DNA of 19,958 nucleotides from Rhodanobacteraceae bacterium (GTDB lineage Bacteria; Pseudomonadota; Gammaproteobacteria; Xanthomonadales; Rhodanobacteraceae), in assembly GCA_025924775.1 (NCBI GenBank), contig JAICHS010000013.1, positions 1-19,958 on the forward strand, read 5' to 3'. This document shows, in pieces, positions 1 through 7,296 of the stretch; position 1 is the first letter of the stretch, and the number at the start of each line of letters is the position of its first letter. The notes below the pieces were generated by a model. It ran no database searches. It saw nothing but the letters and a program-made list of their open reading frames with translations, and had not been told where the DNA came from. The translations under genes and the position numbers were made by a program.

Positions 1-671
1 GCGCCAATGCCCGCGAACACCGGGAACGCATCCGCATCGCGCACGTACTCGTACCAGCCATCGCGCTGCATCGCGTCGCCCTTGCCCGCGATCAGGGAAC
101 ACGAGATGGAGTGGTGCGTGCCGCGCTCGCGGCCGCTGAAGCCGTGCGAATTGGCGTACACGCCCACGACGTCGCCGCATTGCACGCTGGCGCCTTCCGA
201 GTTGGTGATGGCGGGGTTGGCGCGACCGGCGGCCTCCACTTCGCGACCGATCGCGATCGCACGGTCGACGTCGAGCCGCCACGGATGCCACAGGTCCAGC
301 TCGGGAAAATCCTTCTGCATCAGCGCCGCTTCGGCCAGGCCCGCGCACGGATCCGACTCGGTGTAGCGCGCGATCGCGCAGGCCTGCGCCAACGTGGCCT
401 CGATGGACGCAGGCTTGAGGTCGGCCGTGGACGCGCTGCCCTTGCGCTGGCCGAAATACACGGTCAAGCCGAAACCGCGGTCGCGGTTGCGCTCCACGGT
501 TTCCACCTCGCCCAGGCGCACGTTCACGGCCAGCCCGGTGCTGACGCTGGCGGCAACCTCGGCCTGCGAAGCACCAGCTGCACGCGCGCGCCGAACGACG
601 TCGTCCGCCAGCTGGGCGAGCTGGTCCAGTTCCTCGAGGCTGTCGTCGGCTGTCACAATGTTGGCGTTCAA
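1..671 (-). CDS. pmbA: TldE/PmbA metalloprotease subunit, N-terminal part (cut by window edge)
   Basis: This is the first ~223 codons of the TldD/TldE-type protease partner; the C-terminal half lies outside the window. TldE pairs with TldD in a cytoplasmic heterodimer that degrades unfolded peptides and, in E. coli, matures microcin B17 and degrades CcdA; in that family TldE lacks the metal site. Family-typical stretches read on the minus strand are an early VNVRLGEVETVERNRDRG segment, then GLTVYFGQRKGSAST, and later THHSISCSLIAGKGDAMQRD. No in-frame ATG lies near the expected start. I chose TTG at 671 (MNANIVTADDS) because a GGGA lies about 8 bases upstream and related proteins start at about this length; GTG at 656 is the alternative. 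It is divergent from darP with only 38 bases between them, so its promoter must lie in that gap or inside darP. Identity is firm; the start is uncertain. Confidence 0.92.
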   Translation of the reverse strand, partial: MNANIVTADDSLEELDQLAQLADDVVRRARAAGASQAEVAASVSTGLAVNVRLGEVETVERNRDRGFGLTVYFGQRKGSASTADLKPASIEATLAQACAIARYTESDPCAGLAEAALMQKDFPELDLWHPWRLDVDRAIAIGREVEAAGRANPAITNSEGASVQCGDVVGVYANSHGFSGRERGTHHSISCSLIAGKGDAMQRDGWYEYVRDADAFPVFAGIG

Positions 672-709
672 TTGCGTTTCCCGTTCAAACTGGATGGACC
701 GGCGCCGCC

Positions 710-1228
710 ATGCACGACACCGAAGATGCTACCGACCACGAACGCCCCAGCCGCAGCGCGCGCAAGCGCGAGGCACTGGACGTGCTGGCCCTTGCCACGC
801 AGCTCGCCGGATTGTCCGCAGCGCGGCTGGACCAGCTGAAACTGCCGGACGACATCCGCGCGGAACTGGCCGAGGTGCAGCGCACGCCCTCGCACATCGC
901 GCACAAGCGCCAGTTGGCCCACCTGGCCAAGCTGATGCGCGCGCACGTCGGGGAAGACTTCGAATCCGCGCGTGCCGCGCTGGCCAACGCCAAGGCCAGC
1001 GGTGCGCGCGAAGCCGCGGCGCTGCACCGTGCCGAAGCGTTGCGCGAAGACTTGCTGGGCGACGATGGCGATGCCGCACTCACGGCGTTCATCACCGCGC
1101 ACCCCGGCATCGACCACCAAAGATTGCGCGCGTTGATCGGGCAAGCCCGCCGCGAGCGCGGGGTCGGCAAGCCACCGAGCGCGCAACGCGAACTGTTCCG
1201 GTTACTGCGCAATTCCGGATCCATGTAG
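710..1228 (+). CDS. darP: DarP/YjgA ribosome biogenesis factor
   Basis: A 172-residue protein of the DUF615/YjgA family (183 residues in E. coli). The E. coli protein, renamed DarP, associates with late 50S precursors and promotes assembly of the peptidyl-transferase region. Visible family features are the charged N-terminus followed by PSRSARKREALDVLALATQL, the conserved KLPDDIRAELAEVQR, the HIAHKRQLAHLAKLMR helix, and a C-terminal LRALIGQARRER segment. It starts with ATG at 710; no strong Shine-Dalgarno is visible. It is the only plus-strand gene in the left half, placed between the two halves of the TldD/TldE protease. A yjgA-pmbA divergent pair is also known in E. coli. It converges on tldD with a strong hairpin in the 87-base gap. 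Confidence 0.93.
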   Translation: MHDTEDATDHERPSRSARKREALDVLALATQLAGLSAARLDQLKLPDDIRAELAEVQRTPSHIAHKRQLAHLAKLMRAHVGEDFESARAALANAKASGAREAAALHRAEALREDLLGDDGDAALTAFITAHPGIDHQRLRALIGQARRERGVGKPPSAQRELFRLLRNSGSM

Positions 1229-1253
1229 GCGCCAGCCTGCCGGCGACCGTGGT

Positions 1254-1280
1254 GCGACAGGCCAGGATGACGCCTGTCGC
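1254..1280. terminator. hairpin between convergent darP and tldD
   Basis: Perfect 9-base inverted repeat (GCGACAGGC / GCCTGTCGC) around a 9-base loop, extendable by a G-U and a G-C pair. It lies 25 bases after the darP stop and 35 bases before the tldD stop, so it could end transcription from both sides. No T-run follows it on either strand, so intrinsic termination is unproven; GC-rich hairpins without U-tracts may act with Rho. Confidence 0.5.
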
Positions 1281-1315
1281 GCGCAGGCGCGCGCCCGCAG
1301 GTGATCGGGATCGGA

Positions 1316-2755
1316 TCACGCGGCCGTTCCACCGACCGTCATTCCAGTGACTTTCGTCGTGGGCATCCCCACCCCCACCGGTACGCTCTGGCCTTCCTTG
1401 CCGCACACGCCGACACCCTCGTCGAGCGCGAGGTCGTTGCCGATCATCGCGACCCGCGTCAGCACGTCGGGACCGGAACCGATCAGGGTTGCGCCTTTCA
1501 CCGGCCGCGTGACCTTGCCGTGCTCGATCAGGTAGGCCTCGTTGGCGCTGAACACGAACTTGCCGTTGGTGATGTCCACCTGCCCGCCGCCGAAATTGAC
1601 GGCGTACAGGCCGTGCTCGACCGAGGCGATGATCTCCGCCGGATCGCGTTGGCCCGCCAGCATGTAGGTATTGGTCATGCGCGGCATCGGCAAGTGCGCA
1701 AAGGACTCGCGCCGGCCGTTGCCGGTGGGCGCCATGCCCATCAGGCGCGCGTTGTGCTTGTCCTGCATGTAGCCGACCAGTCGGCCATCCTCGATCAACG
1801 TGGTGCAATGCGTGGGCGTGCCTTCGTCATCGATCGACAGCGACCCGCGCCGGCCCGGCAGCGTGCCGTCATCGACCACGGTCACGCCTTCGGCGGCAAC
1901 CTTGTCGCCCATGCGGCCGGCGAAAGCGGAAGTACCCTTGCGGTTGAAGTCGCCTTCAAGGCCATGCCCGATGGCCTCGTGCAGCAGCACGCCCGGCCAA
2001 CCCGGCCCCAGCACCACGTCCATGGTGCCGGCGGGCGCCTCGACGGCTTCCAGGTTGACCAGCGCCTGGCGCACGGCTTCGCGCGCCCATGCGTGGGCGC
2101 GGCCGGAGTCGATCAGTTCGCGATAGGCGCAGCGGCCGCCGCCACCGCCGTAGCCGGATTCGCGCCGGCCGTTGGCCTCGGCGATCACCTGCACGTTGAC
2201 CCGCGTCAACGGCCGCACGTCGGCCGCCAGCGTGCCGTCAGCCGCAGCCACCAGCACCGAATCGTGCGTCGCGCTGACGCTGACGATGACTTGCTTGATG
2301 CGCGGGTCGAGGCTGCGCGCGAGTGCGTCGAGTTCGCGCAACAGGGCGATCTTGGCGGCGTTGTCCATGCCGTCGATGGGATCGTCGGCCGGGTACAACG
2401 CGCGCGCGCCACGCAGTGCCAGCGGCTTGCCGGCGCCATTGCCGTCGTTGGCGATCGCGCGTGCCGCGCCCGCCGCTTCGAGCAGCTGTGGCAACACGAT
2501 GTCGTCGGAATACGCAAAGCCCGTCTTGTCGCCCGACACCGCGCGCACGCCGACGCCCTGTTCGATGCTGTGGCTGCCATCACGCACGATGCCGTCTTCC
2601 AGCACCCACGATTCGCTTCGCGAATGCTGGAAGTACAAATCGGCGGCATCGATGGAAGGCGCCATCACCCGCGCGAACACGCGCTCGAGATCGGACGTGG
2701 ACAAGCCGCCCGGCGCCAGCAGGTTGTGTTCGACGAGTGCCAGCGGGGAATCCAT
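1316..2755 (-). CDS. tldD: TldD metalloprotease catalytic subunit
   Basis: A 479-residue protein, close to E. coli TldD (481). The zinc-binding HExxxH motif is HEAIGH at residues 259-264, within VVLGPGWPGVLLHEAIGHG. The expected third ligand is a Cys near residue 451, in GVGVCGKEGQSVPVG close to the C-terminus. With TldE (pmbA, left edge) it forms a cytoplasmic protease acting on unstructured peptides. The frame stays open 19 codons further upstream, but MDSPLALVEHNLLAP at 2755 matches the family start. It follows the YciI-like gene by 80 bases on the same strand and may be co-transcribed with yhdP and yciI. No strong Shine-Dalgarno is visible. The function call is firm. Confidence 0.97.
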   Translation of the reverse strand: MDSPLALVEHNLLAPGGLSTSDLERVFARVMAPSIDAADLYFQHSRSESWVLEDGIVRDGSHSIEQGVGVRAVSGDKTGFAYSDDIVLPQLLEAAGAARAIANDGNGAGKPLALRGARALYPADDPIDGMDNAAKIALLRELDALARSLDPRIKQVIVSVSATHDSVLVAAADGTLAADVRPLTRVNVQVIAEANGRRESGYGGGGGRCAYRELIDSGRAHAWAREAVRQALVNLEAVEAPAGTMDVVLGPGWPGVLLHEAIGHGLEGDFNRKGTSAFAGRMGDKVAAEGVTVVDDGTLPGRRGSLSIDDEGTPTHCTTLIEDGRLVGYMQDKHNARLMGMAPTGNGRRESFAHLPMPRMTNTYMLAGQRDPAEIIASVEHGLYAVNFGGGQVDITNGKFVFSANEAYLIEHGKVTRPVKGATLIGSGPDVLTRVAMIGNDLALDEGVGVCGKEGQSVPVGVGMPTTKVTGMTVGGTAA

Positions 2756-2835
2756 GGGGTTGCGCCTTGCGAGAGATCTGGACAACGTAAGGGCGGGCCT
2801 GCCGGTTCGCAAGCGAAAGCCGCGCCGGGGCGTGC

Positions 2836-3138
2836 TCAGTTGTGCATCACGCCCCGCGGCATCGAGTGGATTTCGTAGCGCATGCCGACGACCGCGGTGA
2901 TCACCGGGTCCTGCACAGTCAATGCCCGCACGACGGATTCGTCTGCGGCTTCGATCACGATGATCCCGAACGCGCCCGCCGGGTCCATCACCAGTCCCAG
3001 CGCGAACACGCGCACGCCGCGGTCGATCACGTCCTGCCAGTAGCGGGCGTGTCGCCGCATCGCGTCTGCTTCTACGGGCGACATGTCCGCCGTAAAGGTC
3101 GCGCGCGGCGGAACCAGTTTGCAGAAGAATGCAGCCAT
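2836..3138 (-). CDS. YciI-like (YCII-related domain) small protein
   Basis: A 100-residue protein resembling the YciI/YCII dimeric alpha-beta barrel family: an N-terminal strand (AAFFCKLVPPRATF), a helix ending in MRRHARYWQDVIDRG, then VFALGLVMDPAGAFGIIVIEAADE and a final strand. In this family a His-Asp pair is thought to form a possible active site, but no substrate is established for most members; H52 and D76-equivalents would need structural alignment. The ATG at 3138 has a good Shine-Dalgarno (GGGAGGTG, 5-6 bases upstream). It lies 37 bases after the yhdP stop and 80 bases before the tldD start, apparently within their transcript. Its product is not obviously related to either neighbour; it may be a stray enzyme of degradation or antibiotic metabolism. 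Family membership is likely, role unknown. Confidence 0.75.
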   Translation of the reverse strand: MAAFFCKLVPPRATFTADMSPVEADAMRRHARYWQDVIDRGVRVFALGLVMDPAGAFGIIVIEAADESVVRALTVQDPVITAVVGMRYEIHSMPRGVMHN

Positions 3139-3175
3139 GGACACCTCCCGTGGGAACGGCGCCACAAGCGTAGTA

Positions 3176-6100
3176 TCAACCGGATCCCGCGGTGGCTGGC
3201 GGTGCAGTCGATGGCCGTGCCGGGGCGCCGGTTTCCGTGGGCGCCGGCAGGGCGACCGTGGCGGCGGGTGCCGGAACACTGGACGCCGCAGCCGCCGGTA
3301 GCGCAGGGGTCGCGGCGGGTGCGGGAATCGTGCCCACCGGCACGATCTTCGGCTTGTCCCAACTGCCGCTGACGCGGTAGGCGTTGCCCGCCGCCTTGTT
3401 GATGCCCCTGCCGATCAGGCCCTGCACCACCAGACCGGCGGCCGCGCCCACGGGCCCGCCGATCACGGCGCCGACCACCGGCAGGGTGCCGCCGACGTGC
3501 GGCGTAACGTCCAGCGACAGGTCGTAGTCGCGCGCGCGGAACCCGGTTCGCCCCTGCATCGCGATCTGCGCGGCCGGCGCGGTAATGACCAGATCCTGCG
3601 TGTATGCATTGCCATCCTTCAATGTGAAGTTGGCGGCGGCATCGTCGAAGCCGAAGCCCGATTTGAACACGTCGCCAAAATGCAGCATCAGGCGGCTCGG
3701 CAGCTCACGCAACGACAGCAGGCCCAGCAGCCGCCCGAGGCCCGGCTTCACCGCCAGGATGCGCCCCTCGCCCACCTTGATGTCCAACTTGCCGCTCAGG
3801 TACGCCAGCGAGAACGACGACGGCGCGCCCGGCCAAGTGCCGTCGATGTGCACGTGCGCATCCCTGCCGCCCGCCAGCAGTCCGCTGAAGCCGAACGCCG
3901 TCAGGGTCTTGCCGAAATCATGCGAGGCGATGTCGATCACCATGCTGGACGCGCTGCTGGCCGTCGTGCCGTTCCAGTTGCCATGCGACTGGATGGTGAA
4001 ATCCGCGCCCTTGGAATCGAACTCGCTGATGGACATGCCCTGCAGCGTCGGCGCGCTCTCGAACCGGGTTGCGCCCAGCTGCGCATGGCCGAGCCGCAGG
4101 TCGCCGATGCTGACGTGCAGCGGTGGGATCGCGAATGGTGCGATCGGCGAGGTCACGCTGGGCGGCGGTGGGGGCCCGGGTTGCTTCGGCGGCGGCGGTT
4201 CGGGCCAGTACAGGTGCTGCAGGTTTGCGGTGATGCCGCGTCCGGGCAGGTTGCTGGTCGGCAGGTCGATGGTGCCCTTGACTGCGGCGCCGTCGAACGC
4301 GATGGCGTCGTCCTGCGCGCCCGCCGCGAACGTGAACCGCAGTGCGCCCAGGTCGGTGCCAAACACGCGCGCGCTGTCCGCGGACACATCCGCCCGCGCA
4401 AGCCGCGGAAACGTACCGCCAGTGGTCCCGGTCATTGCCTGCTGGATCCAGCCGCTCACGTCGAGCAAGGCCGCGTGCCCGCCGACGACCAGGCCCTGGG
4501 TGGGCGCGTTGGCGGGAGGCTCGCTGCCGAAATTCATCGCCAGCGCGGTTGGCAACCTGCGCGCGGGATCGGCCAGGCGGCCGCGCACCTGCAGCAGGTC
4601 GCCCAGTGACACCGTCAGCGCCGCACCGGCCGACGGCAGTGGCAGGTTGAGGCGCAGCGGCAACGTTGCATCTGCCGGTTTGTCCAGCGGCGCCGGAAAA
4701 TCCAGTGCGATGCCGGTGAGCGGGGAACTGAGTGCGAGCGCGGGCGCGGCCGGCGCGCCGCCCTGCCCCGCCAACACGTCCACGCCAATGTGGAACGGCG
4801 CGACGCCGCGCGCGTGGGCCGCCAGACCGGCCAGGCCCGGAAAGCCCTGCACCAACGCCTGCACCGACGTGCTGGTGTCCAGCGATGCCTCGACGATGTC
4901 CCTCGGGTCGGCGACGTTGCTGCCGACCGCAATGGACAGCTTCGCGGGCGCCCCACCGAACATCACCGGCAAGGCATTGGCGTGGAAGCCCTTGCCCTGG
5001 ATCAGCAGCGGGCCGTTGAGGTTCTTGAGGTGCAGGTTCCACTTGTCGGCGGTGACGTCGGCCTTGGCCATGTCGACCCGGCCGTCCAGCGTGAAATCCT
5101 CCGCGTGGCCGAGTGGAATCGACAGCTTGATGCCGAACTTGCCGGTGCCGCCGACCGCCAACCCCTGCAACGCGTCCACCGCGCCCGCACCCACCGGGCT
5201 GTGGCGCACGAAATCCAGCAGTTGCGCACCCGTGCCGGTGCCCTGGATGTCGAGTCCAAGCACGCCGTTGCCCAGGTCCGGAATCGTCGCCACCGCGCGC
5301 GTGGTGGTCACGCCCTGCACCTTGGCGTGGGTCGCGACGATGCCCATGTGGTTGTCCACGAAATCCACCGCCGCATCGACTTCCGTCGCACGCGGCCACG
5401 CATCATCGAAATTGAAAGTGGCGCCCTGGACGACGCCCGCGGCCTCGAAGCGGCCTTCATGGTCGAGGAACGGCCAATGCTTGAGGTCGCCCCGGATCAG
5501 CACCCGCCCGGACGTCAGCTCGCCGCCAACCAGCGCGTGATCCAGCCACGCGACCAGCGAGGGCGGCATGCTGCGATACGGCCAGAACAATTTGGCGTCC
5601 GCGACCTGCGCGCGCGCGATCGTCGCGTAGGCCGACAGGAACGGCGGCTGCCCGCCCCCCAGCCACGTCAGGCGCGCGTGTGCGTTGCCGGACAGTTTGC
5701 CAGCGTCGAACTGCAAGCCATCGGCGGCGATGTTCCACAACCCGTCTTCGCGCCACGCGACCAGCTGGCCGGCCAGGCGCGTGAACACGAATGGCTTGCG
5801 GAATACGTCCGTCAACGCAACCGTCGCCGGTTGCGGCGGCAGCGCCAGCGACACCGCCTGGTCGTCCGCGCGGATCACGCCCTGCGACAACGCCAATCCC
5901 GGAATCGCGCCCGCCGCGATCGCGTGCAGGTCCGAGAACCGCACGCTCGCGTCGTAGTGGCCGCCCTGCCGCCACGCCAGCGCCGCCGAATCCACGTGCA
6001 CATCGGGCCGCGCATGCACTACCCAGTTCACCAGCGCCGGTGGCGCCTGCGGTGCCATCGCCAGCAACCCGAGCCACGGCGCCACGTCCAGCGACTGCAC

Positions 6101-7108
6101 GGCGGCGGTTACGCGGCGCGCACCAGGCTGCCCGCGCACCTGCGCGACGAAGCCGCCCGCCTGGTCGATGTTCGCACGCGGCTTGCCGGGTCCGCGCCAG
6201 GCCAGGTCCCAGCCGTCACCGGCACGCTGCGCCCGGAACACCCCCGCCAGCGCCGCCAGCTCGACCTTGCGGCCGCCGGGACCCGCGGCCGACACGTCGC
6301 GGATGGCATAGCGCGCGGCGGCCGAGTCCAGCTTGCCGGCACGCCACGTGCCCCACAGCTCGGCATCGCCGCGGCCGCTGCGCACCGCGTATCCGTCGGG
6401 CGTCAGGCCGTGCAGCGCCTGCGCGAAATCGAAATCGTGCGTCGCGAGGTGCAGGGCGTAGCTGCGCGCGGCCGAGTTCATCCGGCCATTGATCGTGACC
6501 GTCTGGTTGGTATTCAGTTGCCTGACACTGCCGCCGAAGCGCACCGAATCCCCGATGTTCACCACGCGCAGGCGCGGCGCCAGCACCCGCCACGAGCGCC
6601 GTGCCACGTCATCGACGATGTCCACGCGCAGGTCGCGCAGGTCCAGGTCGACCGGCAACGACTGCAGCGAAGCGTGCGGGTTGTCGATGGAATTGCCGAA
6701 GCCGACCACTTGCCAGCCCTGCGCCGAGTGCTCGACCCGCAGCTCCATGTCACTGAGCCGCAGCGTGATCCAGCGATGCGCCGGCCGCAGCCATGCGCCG
6801 AAATCGAACTTCAGCGCCGCGTGCGGCAGCGTGATCGACGGGCCGCCGGGATTCCCCGGACCGAGCGTCAGGTCGCGGACCGACAGCAACGGCCCGGACG
6901 GCTGCCACTGGCTGGAAATCGCGGCGAACTTCACCGGCCGGTGCAGGCGCGCGGACAGCTGCCGGGCGACGAAATCGGGATAACGGGTTGCCAGCGGCAG
7001 CAGCACCTGCACCACGCCCATCGCGACGGCGATGGTGATCAGCAATCCGGCGAGCAACCCGGTCACGGCGAAGCGCGCGCGGCGCAGGTGGTGGCGCCAG
7101 GGCCTCAT
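3176..7108 (-). CDS. yhdP: YhdP, AsmA-like inter-membrane phospholipid transporter
   Basis: A 1310-residue protein (E. coli YhdP 1266). YhdP, with TamB and YdbH, is one of the AsmA-like bridges moving phospholipids from inner to outer membrane. A single N-terminal membrane segment spans about residues 12-34 after a basic start (RPWRHHLRRARF), followed by the family signature LSARLHRPVKFAAISSQWQPSGP and a long repetitive beta-strand periplasmic region. A typical YhdP C-terminal core is visible (GLGRLLGLLSLRELPSRL, DFGDVFKSGFGFDD-like stretch, GAVIGGPVGAAAGLVVQGL, YRVSGSWDKP). Beyond it is an unusual tail of about 50 Ala/Pro/Thr residues, and a Pro-rich run (WPEPPPPKQPGPPPPP) lies about 300 residues before the end. 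Start ATG at 7108 has AGGGGGTGA upstream. It follows rng by 188 bases of hairpin-rich DNA. Identity is firm. Confidence 0.95.
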   Translation of the reverse strand: MRPWRHHLRRARFAVTGLLAGLLITIAVAMGVVQVLLPLATRYPDFVARQLSARLHRPVKFAAISSQWQPSGPLLSVRDLTLGPGNPGGPSITLPHAALKFDFGAWLRPAHRWITLRLSDMELRVEHSAQGWQVVGFGNSIDNPHASLQSLPVDLDLRDLRVDIVDDVARRSWRVLAPRLRVVNIGDSVRFGGSVRQLNTNQTVTINGRMNSAARSYALHLATHDFDFAQALHGLTPDGYAVRSGRGDAELWGTWRAGKLDSAAARYAIRDVSAAGPGGRKVELAALAGVFRAQRAGDGWDLAWRGPGKPRANIDQAGGFVAQVRGQPGARRVTAAVQSLDVAPWLGLLAMAPQAPPALVNWVVHARPDVHVDSAALAWRQGGHYDASVRFSDLHAIAAGAIPGLALSQGVIRADDQAVSLALPPQPATVALTDVFRKPFVFTRLAGQLVAWREDGLWNIAADGLQFDAGKLSGNAHARLTWLGGGQPPFLSAYATIARAQVADAKLFWPYRSMPPSLVAWLDHALVGGELTSGRVLIRGDLKHWPFLDHEGRFEAAGVVQGATFNFDDAWPRATEVDAAVDFVDNHMGIVATHAKVQGVTTTRAVATIPDLGNGVLGLDIQGTGTGAQLLDFVRHSPVGAGAVDALQGLAVGGTGKFGIKLSIPLGHAEDFTLDGRVDMAKADVTADKWNLHLKNLNGPLLIQGKGFHANALPVMFGGAPAKLSIAVGSNVADPRDIVEASLDTSTSVQALVQGFPGLAGLAAHARGVAPFHIGVDVLAGQGGAPAAPALALSSPLTGIALDFPAPLDKPADATLPLRLNLPLPSAGAALTVSLGDLLQVRGRLADPARRLPTALAMNFGSEPPANAPTQGLVVGGHAALLDVSGWIQQAMTGTTGGTFPRLARADVSADSARVFGTDLGALRFTFAAGAQDDAIAFDGAAVKGTIDLPTSNLPGRGITANLQHLYWPEPPPPKQPGPPPPPSVTSPIAPFAIPPLHVSIGDLRLGHAQLGATRFESAPTLQGMSISEFDSKGADFTIQSHGNWNGTTASSASSMVIDIASHDFGKTLTAFGFSGLLAGGRDAHVHIDGTWPGAPSSFSLAYLSGKLDIKVGEGRILAVKPGLGRLLGLLSLRELPSRLMLHFGDVFKSGFGFDDAAANFTLKDGNAYTQDLVITAPAAQIAMQGRTGFRARDYDLSLDVTPHVGGTLPVVGAVIGGPVGAAAGLVVQGLIGRGINKAAGNAYRVSGSWDKPKIVPVGTIPAPAATPALPAAAASSVPAPAATVALPAPTETGAPARPSTAPPATAGSG

Positions 7109-7124
7109 CGCTCACCCCCTTCCG

Positions 7125-7174
7125 CCGGAATGGGGTCACCGCACAGCGGTGCGGGGATGACCTTCATATTCCGG
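7125..7174. repeat. imperfect palindrome upstream of yhdP
   Basis: Nested inverted repeat: outer arms CCGGAAT (7125-7131) and ATTCCGG (7168-7174), then GGTCA/TGACC, then CCGCAC/GTGCGG around the loop AGCG, with small bulges between arms. It begins 17 bases upstream of the yhdP start, so if rng and yhdP are co-transcribed the fold lies in the leader before the yhdP ribosome-binding site. It resembles REP-type elements; regulation is only inference. Confidence 0.6.
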
Positions 7175-7183
7175 TTCCACCCA

Positions 7184-7199
7184 TACCGCACGCGCGGTA
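7184..7199. repeat. short perfect hairpin in rng-yhdP spacer
   Basis: TACCGC and GCGGTA form a perfect 6-base stem around ACGC. It lies between the larger palindrome near yhdP and the repeat near rng. It could be incidental in GC-rich DNA but adds to an unusual density of inverted repeats in this spacer. Confidence 0.4.
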
Positions 7200-7246
7200 C
7201 ATGACGTCCCTGCCATTTCCGCGCGGCTCGGTGGCGCGCTGACTTA

Positions 7247-7291
7247 CCCCCATCCGCCCTTCGGGCACCTTCCCCCGTGAACGGGGGAAGG
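7247..7291. repeat. two-hairpin GC-rich intergenic repeat, copy A (after rng)
   Basis: A CCCCATC-type start, a first small hairpin (GCCC TTC GGGC), then a perfect 10-base stem CCTTCCCCCG / CGGGGGAAGG with TGAA loop (7268-7291). It sits 5 bases beyond the rng stop. In the rng transcript a run of five U precedes rather than follows the strong hairpin, so it is not a classic intrinsic terminator. The same architecture recurs at 15421-15465 and, more diverged, at 11423-11466. Similar sequences are common between genes of many high-GC Proteobacteria. Confidence 0.7.
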
Positions 7292-7296
7292 AAAAA

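Noticed and set aside
2806..2817. TTCGCAAGCGAA hairpin between yciI and tldD as a terminator
   Set aside because: A 5-base stem with a 2-base loop and no U-tract is too weak to support the call.
4790..7204. Plus-strand open frame of 804 codons opposite yhdP, and a second of 651 codons at 3585-5540
   Set aside because: Both are antisense to a clear yhdP, low in domain signal and biased in composition; treated as shadows.
7268..7291. Intrinsic terminator of rng
   Set aside because: The hairpin is strong but the five-T run lies between the rng stop and the hairpin rather than after it; annotated as a repeat instead.
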